Assembly: GCA_036495095.1 (NCBI GenBank)
Contig: DASXNK010000145.1
Coordinates: 1-37,170 of the forward strand
Direction of reading: 5' to 3'
Source: Candidatus Dormiibacterota bacterium
GTDB taxonomy: Bacteria; Chloroflexota; Dormibacteria; Aeolococcales; Aeolococcaceae
DNA: 37,170 nt
Shown here one piece after another: positions 20,788 to 29,353 of the stretch. The notes under the pieces were generated by a model that did no database searches, had not been told where the DNA came from, and saw nothing but the letters and a program-made list of their open reading frames with translations. The position numbers and the translations under genes are program-made. The stretch's first letter is position 1. Every line of letters starts with the position of its first letter.

Positions 20788-22470
20788 ATGAAGGTGACGC
20801 CGCCGAGGGGCAGCGAGACGGTCGCCCAACTCCGCTCCCAGCTGTCGAACCTGGTCCGCATCTTTGCGCTGTCGCTGCTGATGTTCGACCAGCGCGACGA
20901 GCGGGCGATCCTCGACATGGCGGCGGCCGCGGTCGCCGACCTCGGCCCCTTCTGGGCGGACGCCGGCTTCCTGGTCCGGGACGGAGGGCTCGAGCCCCAC
21001 GGCTATGGACACCGGGGGAACCCCTCCGAGGTCGCCGAGCAGGTGGAGAGGCTGGAGGGCCGGGACGGGGCGGTGTTCCTCTCGGGACTCGCCTGGTCCT
21101 GGGCCTACGCGCTGGGCAGCCGCGGCCATCTGGTCGTCGCGGCCGGCGCGGAGCCACCGGAGGCGGAGCGATTCCTGCTGCGGGTGCTCGCCCAGCAGGC
21201 GGGTGCGGCGATCAGCGGCGCGATGCTCCAGCGGAGCGCGCTGCGGCACAGCGCGGAGCTGAGCTCGCTCAACGAGCAGCTGGCGGCGCACGTGGGCGGC
21301 CTGGAGCGCCGCGCCCGCGACTATCAGGCGTTGCTCCGGACCTCGGTGGCCGGGGAGGGGGAGGCGGGGATCGCGCGGGTGATGCACGAGCTCACCGGCC
21401 TCCCGGTGGCGATCGAGGATGGCTTCGGGAACCTCAGGGCGTGGGCGGGCCCGGGCCGGCCCGACCCCTATCCCCGGCCCGACCGGCGGCACCGGACGGA
21501 GCTCCTCCGCCGCGGGCGCTCGGCGCCGGGACCGCTGCGGGCCGGCGACCGCCTCGTGGCCGTGGCCCAGCCCCGCGGCGACATCATCGGCGTCGTCGCC
21601 CTCGTCGATCCCGACGGCCGGGCCGGGCCGCTCCAGGCCCTCGACCTCGAGCATGCGGCGCTGCTCCTGTGCACGGAGCTGATCCACGGGCGCAGTCTCG
21701 CCGACATGCAGCTGCGGCTGAGCCGGGACCTCGTCGACGACCTCTGCGGCGGCACCGACGAGGCCGGCGCGATGGCCAGGGCCGGCGCGCTCGGGCACGA
21801 CCTCGGCCGCAGGCACCAGGTGGCGGTGGTGAACTGGACCGGAGCGGAGCCCCTCATGCTGGCACGGGCCGTGGAGCGCTGCGCCGCCGCGATGGACCTG
21901 GGCGGGCTGCTGGGCAGGCGGCAGGCGCGGGTGGTTCTCGTCGCCCACCTCCCCGACCGCTGGAGCGGACGCGAGCAGTGGCTCGAGCTGCAGCGGGCGG
22001 TGGCGCGTGAGCTCCGGTCCGCGGCCGTCGCCGTCGGCGTCGGTGGCGTGGCCGCCGTGATCGACGCGATCCCGCGCTCCTGCGAGGAGGCCTTCCAGGC
22101 GCTCGCCATCCGCCAGGCGTCGCAGGACCGCTTCGGGGTGACCATGTTCGAGGAGCTGGGCATGTACCGCCTCCTCGCCGCCTGTGAAGACACCGGGGAG
22201 ATCGACCGGTTCGTCCAGGAGTGGCTTGGAGCGCTGCTGGACTACGACGCCGCCCACCACTCCCGCCTGGTGAGCACGCTCTCCCATTACTGCGACACCG
22301 GTGGAAACTACGATCGCGCCGCCGAGGTGCTCAACATCCACCGCAGCACCCTCCGCTACCGCCTCCAGCGCATCCGCAAGATCACCGGCCGCGACCTCGC
22401 CGACGTCGACACCAGCTTCCACCTCCACGCCGCCACCCGGGCATGGAGGTTCCGCCAGGGGTCGGACTGA
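20788..22470 (+). CDS. PucR-family transcriptional regulator
   Basis: 560 residues. An N-terminal GAF-like half (FALSLLMFDQRDERAILDMA, then VLAQQAGAAISGAML) is followed by a helical linker, a GGDEF-like central region and the C-terminal PucR helix-turn-helix GNYDRAAEVLNIHRSTLRYR (about 515-535). Such one-component activators respond to metabolites such as purines or amino acids; the ligand here is unknown. ATG 20788 has GAGGAG four bases upstream. It converges on the protease gene. Confidence 0.85.
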   Translation: MKVTPPRGSETVAQLRSQLSNLVRIFALSLLMFDQRDERAILDMAAAAVADLGPFWADAGFLVRDGGLEPHGYGHRGNPSEVAEQVERLEGRDGAVFLSGLAWSWAYALGSRGHLVVAAGAEPPEAERFLLRVLAQQAGAAISGAMLQRSALRHSAELSSLNEQLAAHVGGLERRARDYQALLRTSVAGEGEAGIARVMHELTGLPVAIEDGFGNLRAWAGPGRPDPYPRPDRRHRTELLRRGRSAPGPLRAGDRLVAVAQPRGDIIGVVALVDPDGRAGPLQALDLEHAALLLCTELIHGRSLADMQLRLSRDLVDDLCGGTDEAGAMARAGALGHDLGRRHQVAVVNWTGAEPLMLARAVERCAAAMDLGGLLGRRQARVVLVAHLPDRWSGREQWLELQRAVARELRSAAVAVGVGGVAAVIDAIPRSCEEAFQALAIRQASQDRFGVTMFEELGMYRLLAACEDTGEIDRFVQEWLGALLDYDAAHHSRLVSTLSHYCDTGGNYDRAAEVLNIHRSTLRYRLQRIRKITGRDLADVDTSFHLHAATRAWRFRQGSD

Positions 22471-22546
22471 TCGCACCCTCACGGGGGGAGATGCGCGGCG
22501 CCGGCCTCGAGCACCACCCGCGGTGGCTGGCCCACCTGGGACGCGG

Positions 22547-23467
22547 TCAGCGCCGCCACCGCCTCCTGAACGTCCCCGACCCGGGGGGGGATCCGGCCGT
22601 GAACGCCTCGGTGCCGAAGGCCGGCTGGACGCCCCCCAGGTCGGTGTGGCTGTGCAGGTACGCGAGCTCGCGGCTCAGGTCGCCGACCCCGTTGGTGCCG
22701 GGGACGGGGACGAGGTCCACAGTGCTGAGGACGCCGAGGGCCCGGCCCTGGGAGTCGAGGTAGGCGCTCCCGGAGTCGCCGGGGATCCCGGGCGACCTGG
22801 TCAGCACCCGATGGCTCCAGCCGTTGCCGCAGTCACCGAGGCTGACGCCCTGCTTCGACGCCAGCGGCGCGAGACCCATGGCCAGCTCGGAGTGGCCGTA
22901 CCCGTAGATCTGCTCGCCGGTGGATGTGCCCGCGGCGGAGATCCCGACCGGGCCGCCCCAGGTCGGGATCGACGGGTTGACCGAGCCCAGGTCGGCCGGA
23001 TCCAGCTCGACGAGCGCCAGGTCGTTGTACCGGCAGGCGCTCGAGTCGGTCTCGTGCAGCCCCTTCATGGTCAGCCAGGAGCTGTAGACGATCTTCCCGG
23101 GATGCTTCGCGCCGCGGATGTCGACCGGTGTGCCCAGAGGCAGCGACGACGCCGTGCATCCATCGGTGGTGCCGGTCGCATCGGTGCTGGAGCAGTGCGC
23201 CGCCTGGCCGACATACACGTGCGCGCGGTTCGTGAAGATGAAGTTCGCGGTGCACTGCGCGCCGTTCGTGTACAGCTGCACGCCGGGGTGGACGGTCGCC
23301 GCCGCGGCCGGAGCCCATGTGGGCGCCGCCGACACCGAGGAGGATGTGCCGCCGGCGAGGGATCCGGCCGACACCATGACGGCGAGTGGAGCGCTGAGAC
23401 GGTGCACCGGTCCGGTCCTCCTGGAGGTTCGATGGGTCGTCCGCCGCGGGCCGAGCTCGTCCGTCAT
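22547..23467 (-). CDS. Exported trypsin-like serine protease (S1 family)
   Basis: 306 residues. A signal peptide (about 20-48, ending SVSAA) precedes a chymotrypsin fold with all three catalytic residues visible: His 91 in VYVGQAAHC, Asp 149 in YNDLALVEL and Ser 232 in PGIPGDSGSAYL. Cysteines near the active site fit secreted S1 disulfides. The ATG overlaps the stop of the upstream exported protein (ATGA), so the two are coupled and probably act together outside the cell. Substrate unknown. Confidence 0.88.
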   Translation of the reverse strand: MTDELGPRRTTHRTSRRTGPVHRLSAPLAVMVSAGSLAGGTSSSVSAAPTWAPAAAATVHPGVQLYTNGAQCTANFIFTNRAHVYVGQAAHCSSTDATGTTDGCTASSLPLGTPVDIRGAKHPGKIVYSSWLTMKGLHETDSSACRYNDLALVELDPADLGSVNPSIPTWGGPVGISAAGTSTGEQIYGYGHSELAMGLAPLASKQGVSLGDCGNGWSHRVLTRSPGIPGDSGSAYLDSQGRALGVLSTVDLVPVPGTNGVGDLSRELAYLHSHTDLGGVQPAFGTEAFTAGSPPGSGTFRRRWRR

Positions 23468-24441
23468 CGCAAGGGTTGCGGGTCGGCCCACGGGCTGCCC
23501 ACCCAGGTGGTTCCGACGCCCACCACCCGCTGCGCGTGTCCATCGCTGGCCGACGCGACGGCCCCGCCGCTCCCATCGCCGCGCAGCAGGGCGACGCTCC
23601 CGACCCGCGGAAGCGCGACCCCGTGGTCGTCCTTCTCCGTCCCCGAGGAGCCGATCTCGTCGCCGTTGACGGACGCCAGGTAGGTGTGCCCGGGGGCGTC
23701 GCTGGAGCCGTCCGAATGGAGGACCACCAACGCGATCCAGCCTGCTCCGACGCCGGCGCGGGCCGCGTTGCTCTGGCTGCTCGCATGCGACGCGGATCCG
23801 CTGTGGGCGGCGTCGCTCGTCGACTCGGCGACGGTGGTGGTCACCACCCCGCCCTCGCCGAACCCGAGGTCGAGAAGAGCGCCCCGGGTGTGAGCCCGCG
23901 AGCCGCTCTGGGTGGCGGTGGCGTCGCCGTCCCACCCGGCGACGGCCAGCCGGAGCAACGAGTTGGAGGGGACCACGGCGGCGGCGCCGTTCGCGTACCC
24001 GTTGGCGGGCACCTGGCCCTCGCTCACGTTCTCGCCCGCCAGCCGGAGCTCGCGCCCCTCGCCACCCGAGGAGTTGCGTCCCGCCTGCGCGCTCGTGCAG
24101 CTCAGGCAGGTGGCGAGGAGATCGAGGTTCAGCCCGTAGGCGTCCGCCTCGAGCGGACCGGCGTCCTGGATCTCGGCCCGGGAGGCCGGGATGCCGGCGG
24201 GCGGTGCGTCACTCGTGCGCACCGCGGGGCGGGGCGCGGCGCCGGGGACGGGAGCGGCAACCACCGCCGAGGCCGGGCCGCCCGGCGCCGTGCGGGTGGC
24301 TGCGACCACCGCCGGGCCGGCGGGGCCGTGATCGGCGCCGGAGGCGTGGCCCGCGCCGGCGTGAACGGCACCCACCGCGCAGACGGCGAGAGTTCCGGCC
24401 ACACCGGTGAGGAATCGGTTCCAACCCAGCTGCTCAGCCAA
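23464..24441 (-). CDS. Exported Ala/Gly/Ser-rich protein of unknown function
   Basis: 325 residues, not recognised. An N-terminal hydrophobic stretch (FLTGVAGTLAVCAVGAVHAGA) looks like a signal peptide. A low-complexity Ala/Pro segment (about 35-85) leads to a region with a CLSC pair and the more ordered SLLRLAVAGWDGDATAT and GAGWIALVVLHSDG. The TTG start at 24441 is chosen for the strong GGAGGTGA just before it. It is first in an operon with the serine protease, so it may be the substrate, a carrier or a wall component. Motif II lies 60 bp ahead. Confidence 0.7.
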   Translation of the reverse strand: MAEQLGWNRFLTGVAGTLAVCAVGAVHAGAGHASGADHGPAGPAVVAATRTAPGGPASAVVAAPVPGAAPRPAVRTSDAPPAGIPASRAEIQDAGPLEADAYGLNLDLLATCLSCTSAQAGRNSSGGEGRELRLAGENVSEGQVPANGYANGAAAVVPSNSLLRLAVAGWDGDATATQSGSRAHTRGALLDLGFGEGGVVTTTVAESTSDAAHSGSASHASSQSNAARAGVGAGWIALVVLHSDGSSDAPGHTYLASVNGDEIGSSGTEKDDHGVALPRVGSVALLRGDGSGGAVASASDGHAQRVVGVGTTWVGSPWADPQPLR

Positions 24442-24500
24442 TGATCACCTCCGGCCAATACCCAGTCGATGGTGGCCACCGTACCGGGACTCGCCGGTCA

Positions 24501-24532
24501 CGTCATCGACAGTCCTGACCAGCTTCGCCTCG
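24501..24532 (-). promoter_or_regulatory. Promoter-like motif II, copy a
   Basis: On the minus strand the core CTGTCGATGACG ends 60 bp before the exported-protein start. GAAGCTGGTC lies directly upstream of the core, in the place of a -35-like element. Same orientation as its downstream gene. Confidence 0.5.
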
Positions 24533-24704
24533 TCACTTCGCACTAGGCGCGGCGGCGACTCCGCTCGCCGGAAAACAGGTCATGTGAGTGATGTCCCGGT
24601 GCGGGCGCCGGCGGACACTGGTGGTGATCCACAGCGAGAGGATCGGTGGCAACGAAGGTGGCCGCGGGCCACCCGCGGATTCACACAGCGGAGGAGGCAG
24701 AACC

Positions 24705-25136
24705 ATGAGGATGGGTGTGCGTCTCGCCGGCGTGGCGGCGGTCGTCCTGCTCGCCGGCACGGTGTCGACGGGTACGGCGGCACTCGCCGCGACCACGACC
24801 GGCGCCGCGATCCCGGCCCAGGGCGTCGGCGTTCTGGACCACGGGCATTTCGGTCACGACCGTGGACATGGACGTTGGAGTCACGGTGGCTTCGACCGGG
24901 GCGGTCGGGGTCACGGCGAACGCTACGTCCTGGCCAGCTGGGGTCGCGGAGGCGGCTACGACCAGGGCGGCTGGGGTCGCGGCGGCGATGGCCGCGGCGG
25001 CGACGGCTATGGCTATGGCCGCGGCGGTGACGGCGGCGGCTATGGCTACGGCCGCGGCGGTGACGGCGGCGGCTATGGCTATGGCCGCGGCACGGGTTTC
25101 GGCGGTCATGGGGGTCTCGGCTTCGGCCCGAGGTAG
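24705..25136 (+). CDS. Secreted Gly/His/Tyr-rich repeat protein
   Basis: 143 residues. A clear signal peptide (about 1-29, ending ALAA) is followed by a His/Asp/Gly-rich stretch (HGHFGHDRGHGRWSHGG) and tandem GYGYGRGGDGG repeats to the C-terminus. The composition suggests an unstructured cell-surface or metal-binding protein, perhaps structural; no enzyme domain. The ATG at 24705 follows GGAGGAGG. It is divergent from the exported-protein/protease operon. Confidence 0.8.
   Translation: MRMGVRLAGVAAVVLLAGTVSTGTAALAATTTGAAIPAQGVGVLDHGHFGHDRGHGRWSHGGFDRGGRGHGERYVLASWGRGGGYDQGGWGRGGDGRGGDGYGYGRGGDGGGYGYGRGGDGGGYGYGRGTGFGGHGGLGFGPR
25005..25091 (+). repeat. 33-bp in-frame tandem repeat
   Basis: Two full 33-bp units (25005-25037, 25038-25070) and a partial third encode GYGYGRGGDGG. 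The two full units differ at one base, so they are recent and could vary in number between strains. Confidence 0.85.
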
Positions 25137-25149
25137 AGGCTCCTGACCG

Positions 25150-25191
25150 CCGGGCGGGCGTCGGTGGCGATCGTCGCCGGCGCCCGCCCGG
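25150..25191. terminator. Strong bidirectional hairpin
   Basis: An 11-bp perfect stem (CCGGGCGGGCG / CGCCCGCCCGG) with an inner GGCGA/TCGCC pairing lies between convergent stops at 25136 and 25199. No T-run; position and strength fit a two-way terminator. Confidence 0.75.
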
Positions 25192-25198
25192 AGGATGG

Positions 25199-25648
25199 TC
25201 AGCTCGCGCTCCTCGAGTGCACCCTCTGAACCGGCCACCACTTCTCGTGCGCACGAGGCATTCCCCCGCCGGCGTTCCGGCGCGGCCGGGCGGTGAGCCG
25301 CGACCCCCTCCTGGATGCGGCCCCGCGGAGGTCCACCCGGGACACCGGCAGATCGAGGGCGACCTCGATGTACAGCGTCTGTTCGTCCAGCGCAGCCACG
25401 AGCTCCTCCATCACCGGTGGCGGAGCCGCCAGCAGCACCGCCGCGTCGAGCTGACCGATGCAGGCGCCCAGGAGGTCGCGCGCGTCGCGACCGACCGCTG
25501 CGCTCCGATCCGCGTGGAACTCCAGCACATAGGCGTATGCGATCAGCGCCTCCGCGGCTGCGGGCACGGTCACTCCCGCGCTCCTCGCGGCGTCGTACCG
25601 GTCGCGGGCCCTGCCCAGCTGATCGGGGTGTCCGCCGTTGTCAGCCAT
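25199..25648 (-). CDS. Hypothetical protein
   Basis: 149 residues, not recognised. The first 100 residues look helical (LIAYAYVLEFHADRSAAVGRDARDLLG, VMEELVAALDEQTLYIEVALDLP); the C-terminal 45 are Arg-rich and poorly ordered. ATG 25648 has GGAGA upstream. Promoter-like motif II lies 61 bp ahead. Confidence 0.5.
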   Translation of the reverse strand: MADNGGHPDQLGRARDRYDAARSAGVTVPAAAEALIAYAYVLEFHADRSAAVGRDARDLLGACIGQLDAAVLLAAPPPVMEELVAALDEQTLYIEVALDLPVSRVDLRGAASRRGSRLTARPRRNAGGGMPRAHEKWWPVQRVHSRSAS

Positions 25649-25708
25649 CTCGATTCTCCAATGCCCGTGAGCCGCGCTCGGACACAGGGTAGGAACTCGA
25701 ATCCGCAC

Positions 25709-25740
25709 CGTCATCGACAGAAGCGGCTAGCTTTGACGTC
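25709..25740 (-). promoter_or_regulatory. Promoter-like motif II, copy b
   Basis: Core CTGTCGATGACG on the minus strand, with CAAAGCTAGCC upstream of it, 61 bp before the hypothetical gene start, almost the same spacing as copy a. Confidence 0.5.
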
Positions 25741-25782
25741 GGTCGTTCACCGAGGTTGACGAGAGCGCGTTGCCCCCGCACC

Positions 25783-26538
25783 CTAGGTGAGCCCGCGCTC
25801 GAGCGCGTAGCGCGTCGCCGCGCTCCTGCTCGCCACCCCGATCTTGCGGAAGACGGATCGCAGATGAGCTGCGACGGTGTGCTCGCTCAGGTGCAGCCGC
25901 CTCGCCACCTGCGCATTGGTGAGTCCCTCCGCGACCACCCGCAGGACGCCGATCTCCCGATCCGTGAGGCCGGGCATGCCCCCGCGCGCGCCCGACCCGC
26001 CGGCCGGTGGCGGCATCTGCGCCACCGCGCGGAGGTCGGCGTCGAGGCGCCTCGGTGCCGACCACATGGACCCCCGGGCCGATCGTCGGGAGGCGCGGCA
26101 GCAACGGCGCGATGCGCGGCGCCTCGGCGGGGTTGCACCGGCCGTGAGGGCGCGGTGACCGGTGCCGGCGGGGGCCGGCTCGCCGCCCGGCAACCGGCCG
26201 GCCTCGCCGGCGGTGTCGCCAGCCTCCTGCTCGGTGCGCGCACAGGTCTCGCGACGCGGATAGGCGGCGTTCAGGAGCTCCTCCTGCCAGTCGAGCAGAC
26301 GCTCATGGAGTGCGTGGGTGGTGGTCGCGCTCGACACCGCCACCGGGACGACGAGCCCGCCGGCCTCGAGAGCACGTCGCCAACGGGGCAGCATTCCCAC
26401 CCCCACCTCCTCGCGCTGGAGATGGCGCTGCTCGAGGATCTCGAGCAGTGTGTCGACGGCCGCGATCCCGGCTCGAGCGCGCCGCTGGCGGTCCTTCTCC
26501 GTGTCGATGTCGCCGGCCCGGTTCTCGAGAGCGGTCAT
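25783..26538 (-). CDS. LuxR-HTH regulator with an N-terminal unknown domain
   Basis: 251 residues. Residues 1-100 match the stand-alone protein at 32693-33058: [54 protein letters not shown]. The C-terminal 65 residues are a full LuxR helix-turn-helix ([20 protein letters not shown], then [20 protein letters not shown]). The linker between (about 110-175) is Arg-rich and unlike a folded domain; codon preference moves to another frame around 26101-26160, so a frameshift there is possible. ATG 26538 overlaps the stop of a leader peptide and has no ribosome site of its own. Confidence 0.75.
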   Translation of the reverse strand: MTALENRAGDIDTEKDRQRRARAGIAAVDTLLEILEQRHLQREEVGVGMLPRWRRALEAGGLVVPVAVSSATTTHALHERLLDWQEELLNAAYPRRETCARTEQEAGDTAGEAGRLPGGEPAPAGTGHRALTAGATPPRRRASRRCCRASRRSARGSMWSAPRRLDADLRAVAQMPPPAGGSGARGGMPGLTDREIGVLRVVAEGLTNAQVARRLHLSEHTVAAHLRSVFRKIGVASRSAATRYALERGLT

Positions 26539-26588
26539 CACCGGGTACCGTCGACCGGTCGCCGTGAGTGGGTCGGTTCGCTGCTCAT
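26538..26588 (-). CDS. Candidate 16-residue leader peptide
   Basis: A short frame, [16 protein letters not shown], begins with ATG 26588 after a near-ideal AAGGAGG and ends with TGA sharing one base with the ATG of the LuxR gene (TGATG). Translation of the regulator probably depends on ribosomes leaving this frame. It could be plain coupling or a sensing leader; no attenuator hairpin is evident. Confidence 0.5.
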   Translation of the reverse strand: MSSEPTHSRRPVDGTR

Positions 26589-27011
26589 CTCTCGCCTCCT
26601 TGGTCAGGGATCGGCGCGACCCGTGGGTCGTCACCGTCCGGTGCTGCCAGTCGACCGGAGTGTCTCAGCGGCTCAGTTGCGGATCCCGGGCGACATCGCT
26701 GCGAAGCGGGAGACCGAGAGTCGGGAGGACGACCACCGGCGCGACACCTGTGGCGCCGCGCGTGCGGTGTGACATCGCACCTCTCGACAGCGGTGGCTCC
26801 CCAGCTGCTGTGGCTGTCCGTGCGATCAGGTTGACGCACGCCCGAGGGCGGCTGCGCCGTTCATCTGAACGGAATCGTCATCGTTCGTTTGGAGGAGAGG
26901 CGATCACGCCGCCGTCGGGTGGCGACTCGCCGCACCGCGGTTCGACTGGGGGCGGGACTGGGGCAACCCGGATGCGATGACGCTGGGATGAATGGTACCC
27001 GGTGACGCATC
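26589..27011. other. Divergent intergenic region between LuxR and kinase genes
   Basis: About 420 bp without a supported gene and visibly less GC-rich than its neighbours. It holds the perfect inverted repeat 26857-26872, followed by GGAGGAGAGG at 26891, which looks like a ribosome site but has no start codon at the right distance. Confidence 0.4.
26857..26872. promoter_or_regulatory. Perfect inverted repeat, candidate operator
   Basis: CCGTTCATCTGAACGG, two 7-bp arms around TC, lies in the LuxR/kinase divergent gap. The TGAAC half-site recalls motif I but the spacing differs. Confidence 0.4.
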
Positions 27012-28559
27012 ATGAGGAAAGAGACGATCGGGCAATGTCTCGTCTTCGCCGGCCGAGTGCTCCCCCGCAGTCTGGCGGAGACCGGCCACATGTGCCAAGG
27101 CTCTATGCTGCGATTCGTGCACCGTTTCAGGAATGGAAGGTTGCCTGAACGCCTGGCCCCGTTCGCCGTCGGTGTGGTCGGCGTTGCCGCCATCTCCGCC
27201 GCAATCGGTGCGATCAGGGGCCTTGGGACCACCGTGCCCTCGCTCAGCTCGGCCTATCTGCTGCTCGTGCTCTGGATGGCCGCGCGCTACGGCTGGGGAG
27301 CGGCGCTCTGGGGTACGGTGCTGTCGTGCCTCGTCTACGACTTCTTCTTCGTCGCCCCCTACCTGGCCTTCCTCCCCCTCAGCGCCGAGGATGGGGAGGA
27401 GGCGATCGTGCTGCTCGTCTTCGCGCTGGCGGGGGGGCGCCTGGTCGCGTCGGTCGCCGCACCCATGGCCGAGGCGGCGGCGCGGGCCCGGGAGTCGGGC
27501 ACCCTCTACGACCTCGCGGTCACCGCGCTCCGCGACCGCCAGGCCACGTCGGTGCTGTCGAACCTCTGCGAGCGGGCGCGCGAGGTCGGGCATCTCAGCA
27601 CCATCAGCCTGGTGGAGGTGCGGCCGGGTGAGGCGCGGACGGTGGCCGGCGACGAGCTGTCCGAGGCTCAGCTGCACGCGGCACGCCACGCGTACGACGA
27701 GGGCACCGCATCGGGGACGGAAGCCACGGATTGCCGGCTGAACACGCTGCGCGGCGGTCGGCCGCAGGCGGCCACCGAATACCTGCTGCTCCGCAGCGGG
27801 ATCGCCGTGCTCGGACGGCCGGCCCAACGTCCCGACGAGACCGACCAACGCCTGCTGGAGGCGCTGCTGGGGCTGACCAGCCTCATCCTCGAGCGCCGGC
27901 GCTGGGCCGCGGTGATGGAGGAGGAGCGGCAGCGGATCGCGCGCGACATCCACGACGACACGCTGCAGACCATGGGGGCCATGGCCCTCCGCCTCGACCT
28001 CCTGTGCGAGGAGATCCAGGACCCGCGCCAGCGCGAGATGGTCGACCAGCTGCTCACCCTGGCCAGGGATTCGTCGGAGCGCCTCCGCTCGATCGTCTTC
28101 GAGCTCCGCTCCGACCTCCTCGAGGAGGGCTTGACGAAGGCGATCACGGCCGCCACCCACGACCAAGCTGCCGAGGCGGGCATCGATCATCGAGTGACCG
28201 GGCACCTCACCGCCGAGCCACCCCTGGAGGTCGCTCTCGCCCTCTACCGCATCGCCCAGGAGGCCCTGGCGAACGTGCGCAAGCACGGCGAGGCGAGCCG
28301 GGTGGAGGTCTCCCTGGCGGAGGAGGGTGGCACCCTCCGGCTGCGGGTGGTCGACGACGGCCGGGGCTTCGATCCGGCGGCGGCCACCCAGCACCTCCCC
28401 ACCGGTACGCGGGGCCGGGACCGCCGGTTCGGGTTGCGCTCGATGAGCGAGCGCGCCCGGCTGATCGGTGGCCAGCTCACGGTCAGCAGCGTGCCCGGAC
28501 AGGGCACCGTGGTCGAGGCGCGGGTGCCGGTCAGGACCGGGCCGCGAGCGGCCGCGTAG
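27012..28559 (+). CDS. Sensor histidine kinase with DUF4118 membrane domain
   Basis: 515 residues. Several transmembrane segments in a KdpD-like DUF4118 domain (FAVGVVGVAAISAAIGAI, SAYLLLVLWMAARYGWG, LSCLVYDFFFVAPY) are followed by a GAF-like region, a HisKA_3 helix with the phosphorylated His near 314 (ERQRIARDIHDDTLQ) and a HATPase domain (IAQEALANVRKHG, VVDDGRGFD, GQGTVVEARVP). It autophosphorylates and should pass the phosphate to a NarL-type regulator, most simply the adjacent one at 28570-29256. Start 27012 is the first ATG; 27105 is equally possible since both ribosome sites are weak. Confidence 0.9.
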   Translation: MRKETIGQCLVFAGRVLPRSLAETGHMCQGSMLRFVHRFRNGRLPERLAPFAVGVVGVAAISAAIGAIRGLGTTVPSLSSAYLLLVLWMAARYGWGAALWGTVLSCLVYDFFFVAPYLAFLPLSAEDGEEAIVLLVFALAGGRLVASVAAPMAEAAARARESGTLYDLAVTALRDRQATSVLSNLCERAREVGHLSTISLVEVRPGEARTVAGDELSEAQLHAARHAYDEGTASGTEATDCRLNTLRGGRPQAATEYLLLRSGIAVLGRPAQRPDETDQRLLEALLGLTSLILERRRWAAVMEEERQRIARDIHDDTLQTMGAMALRLDLLCEEIQDPRQREMVDQLLTLARDSSERLRSIVFELRSDLLEEGLTKAITAATHDQAAEAGIDHRVTGHLTAEPPLEVALALYRIAQEALANVRKHGEASRVEVSLAEEGGTLRLRVVDDGRGFDPAAATQHLPTGTRGRDRRFGLRSMSERARLIGGQLTVSSVPGQGTVVEARVPVRTGPRAAA

Positions 28560-28569
28560 GCGGGGCCGC

Positions 28570-29256
28570 TCAGCGCTCGATCAGCCGGAGCTCCACCGCC
28601 CGGGCCAGCACCTCCAGCTTGGAGTGCGCGTTCAGCTTGCTGCTGAGATTGCGAAGGTGGCTGCGAACGGTGACGTAGGCGATGCCCAGCCGGGCGGCGA
28701 TGCCGCGGTTGTCGAGACCCTCGGCCAGGAGTCGCAGGATCTCGTGCTCGCGGGGCGTCAGCCGGTCGAGCAGCTCGGTGACGCCCCCGGAGCCGGTGAT
28801 CAGCCCGGCCAGCGTGGCGGCCGGGATCAGGAGCTCGCCGGCGGCGGCGCGACGGACGGCGTCCACCAGCTCCGATGCCGGCTGCGTCTTCAGCAGGTAG
28901 CCGCGGGCGCCGGCCTTGACCGCCTCCCGGAGGAGCGCGTCGTTCCTGACCATGCTGAGGAACAGCACCCGGAGCGCGGGCTGCCGCTCACGAAGCCTCG
29001 CCGCAACCTCGGCGCCGGTCGCATCGGGAAGCTGGTAGTCGATCAGCAGGAGGTCGGGACAGGTCGCCGGCGCGAGCGTCAGCGCCTCGGCGGCGTCACC
29101 GGCGACGCCGACCACCTCGAGATCCGCGTGCTGGTCGAGGAGCAGGCGGATCCCGTCCGCCACCACCGGGTGGTCATCGACGATCAGCACGCGCACGGGC
29201 GAGCGCTGCCGGCCGCCAGGGGCCGGGCTCCGCCAGCCGTTCCCGTTCACTGTCAT
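28570..29256 (-). CDS. NarL/FixJ-family response regulator
   Basis: 228 residues: receiver domain with VLIVDDHPVVADGI, the phosphorylated Asp in LLLIDYQLPDATG and the Lys of YLLKTQP, followed by a LuxR-type HTH (LTPREHEILRLLAEGLDNRG, then GIAYVTVRSHLRNLSSKL). It converges on the DUF4118 kinase with 10 bp between stops, an unusual convergent arrangement for a cognate pair. The 97-bp gap upstream is shared with the divergent receiver protein. Confidence 0.92.
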   Translation of the reverse strand: MTVNGNGWRSPAPGGRQRSPVRVLIVDDHPVVADGIRLLLDQHADLEVVGVAGDAAEALTLAPATCPDLLLIDYQLPDATGAEVAARLRERQPALRVLFLSMVRNDALLREAVKAGARGYLLKTQPASELVDAVRRAAAGELLIPAATLAGLITGSGGVTELLDRLTPREHEILRLLAEGLDNRGIAARLGIAYVTVRSHLRNLSSKLNAHSKLEVLARAVELRLIER

Positions 29257-29353
29257 GTTGGTCGCCCGAGTCTAGTGGTCGAGGAGGCACGCGCGATCTA
29301 CTCCATTTGGCGGGTTTCCCGCGGCGCAATGCCATGCGAGGGTGAACGGGACC

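Noticed and set aside
22511-22526. Terminator between the PucR and protease genes
   Set aside because: Only a 5-bp stem around CCACC/GGTGG and no T-run.
25005-25091. CRISPR-like or satellite repeat
   Set aside because: The units are contiguous, in frame and code for GYGYGRGGDGG; there are no spacers.
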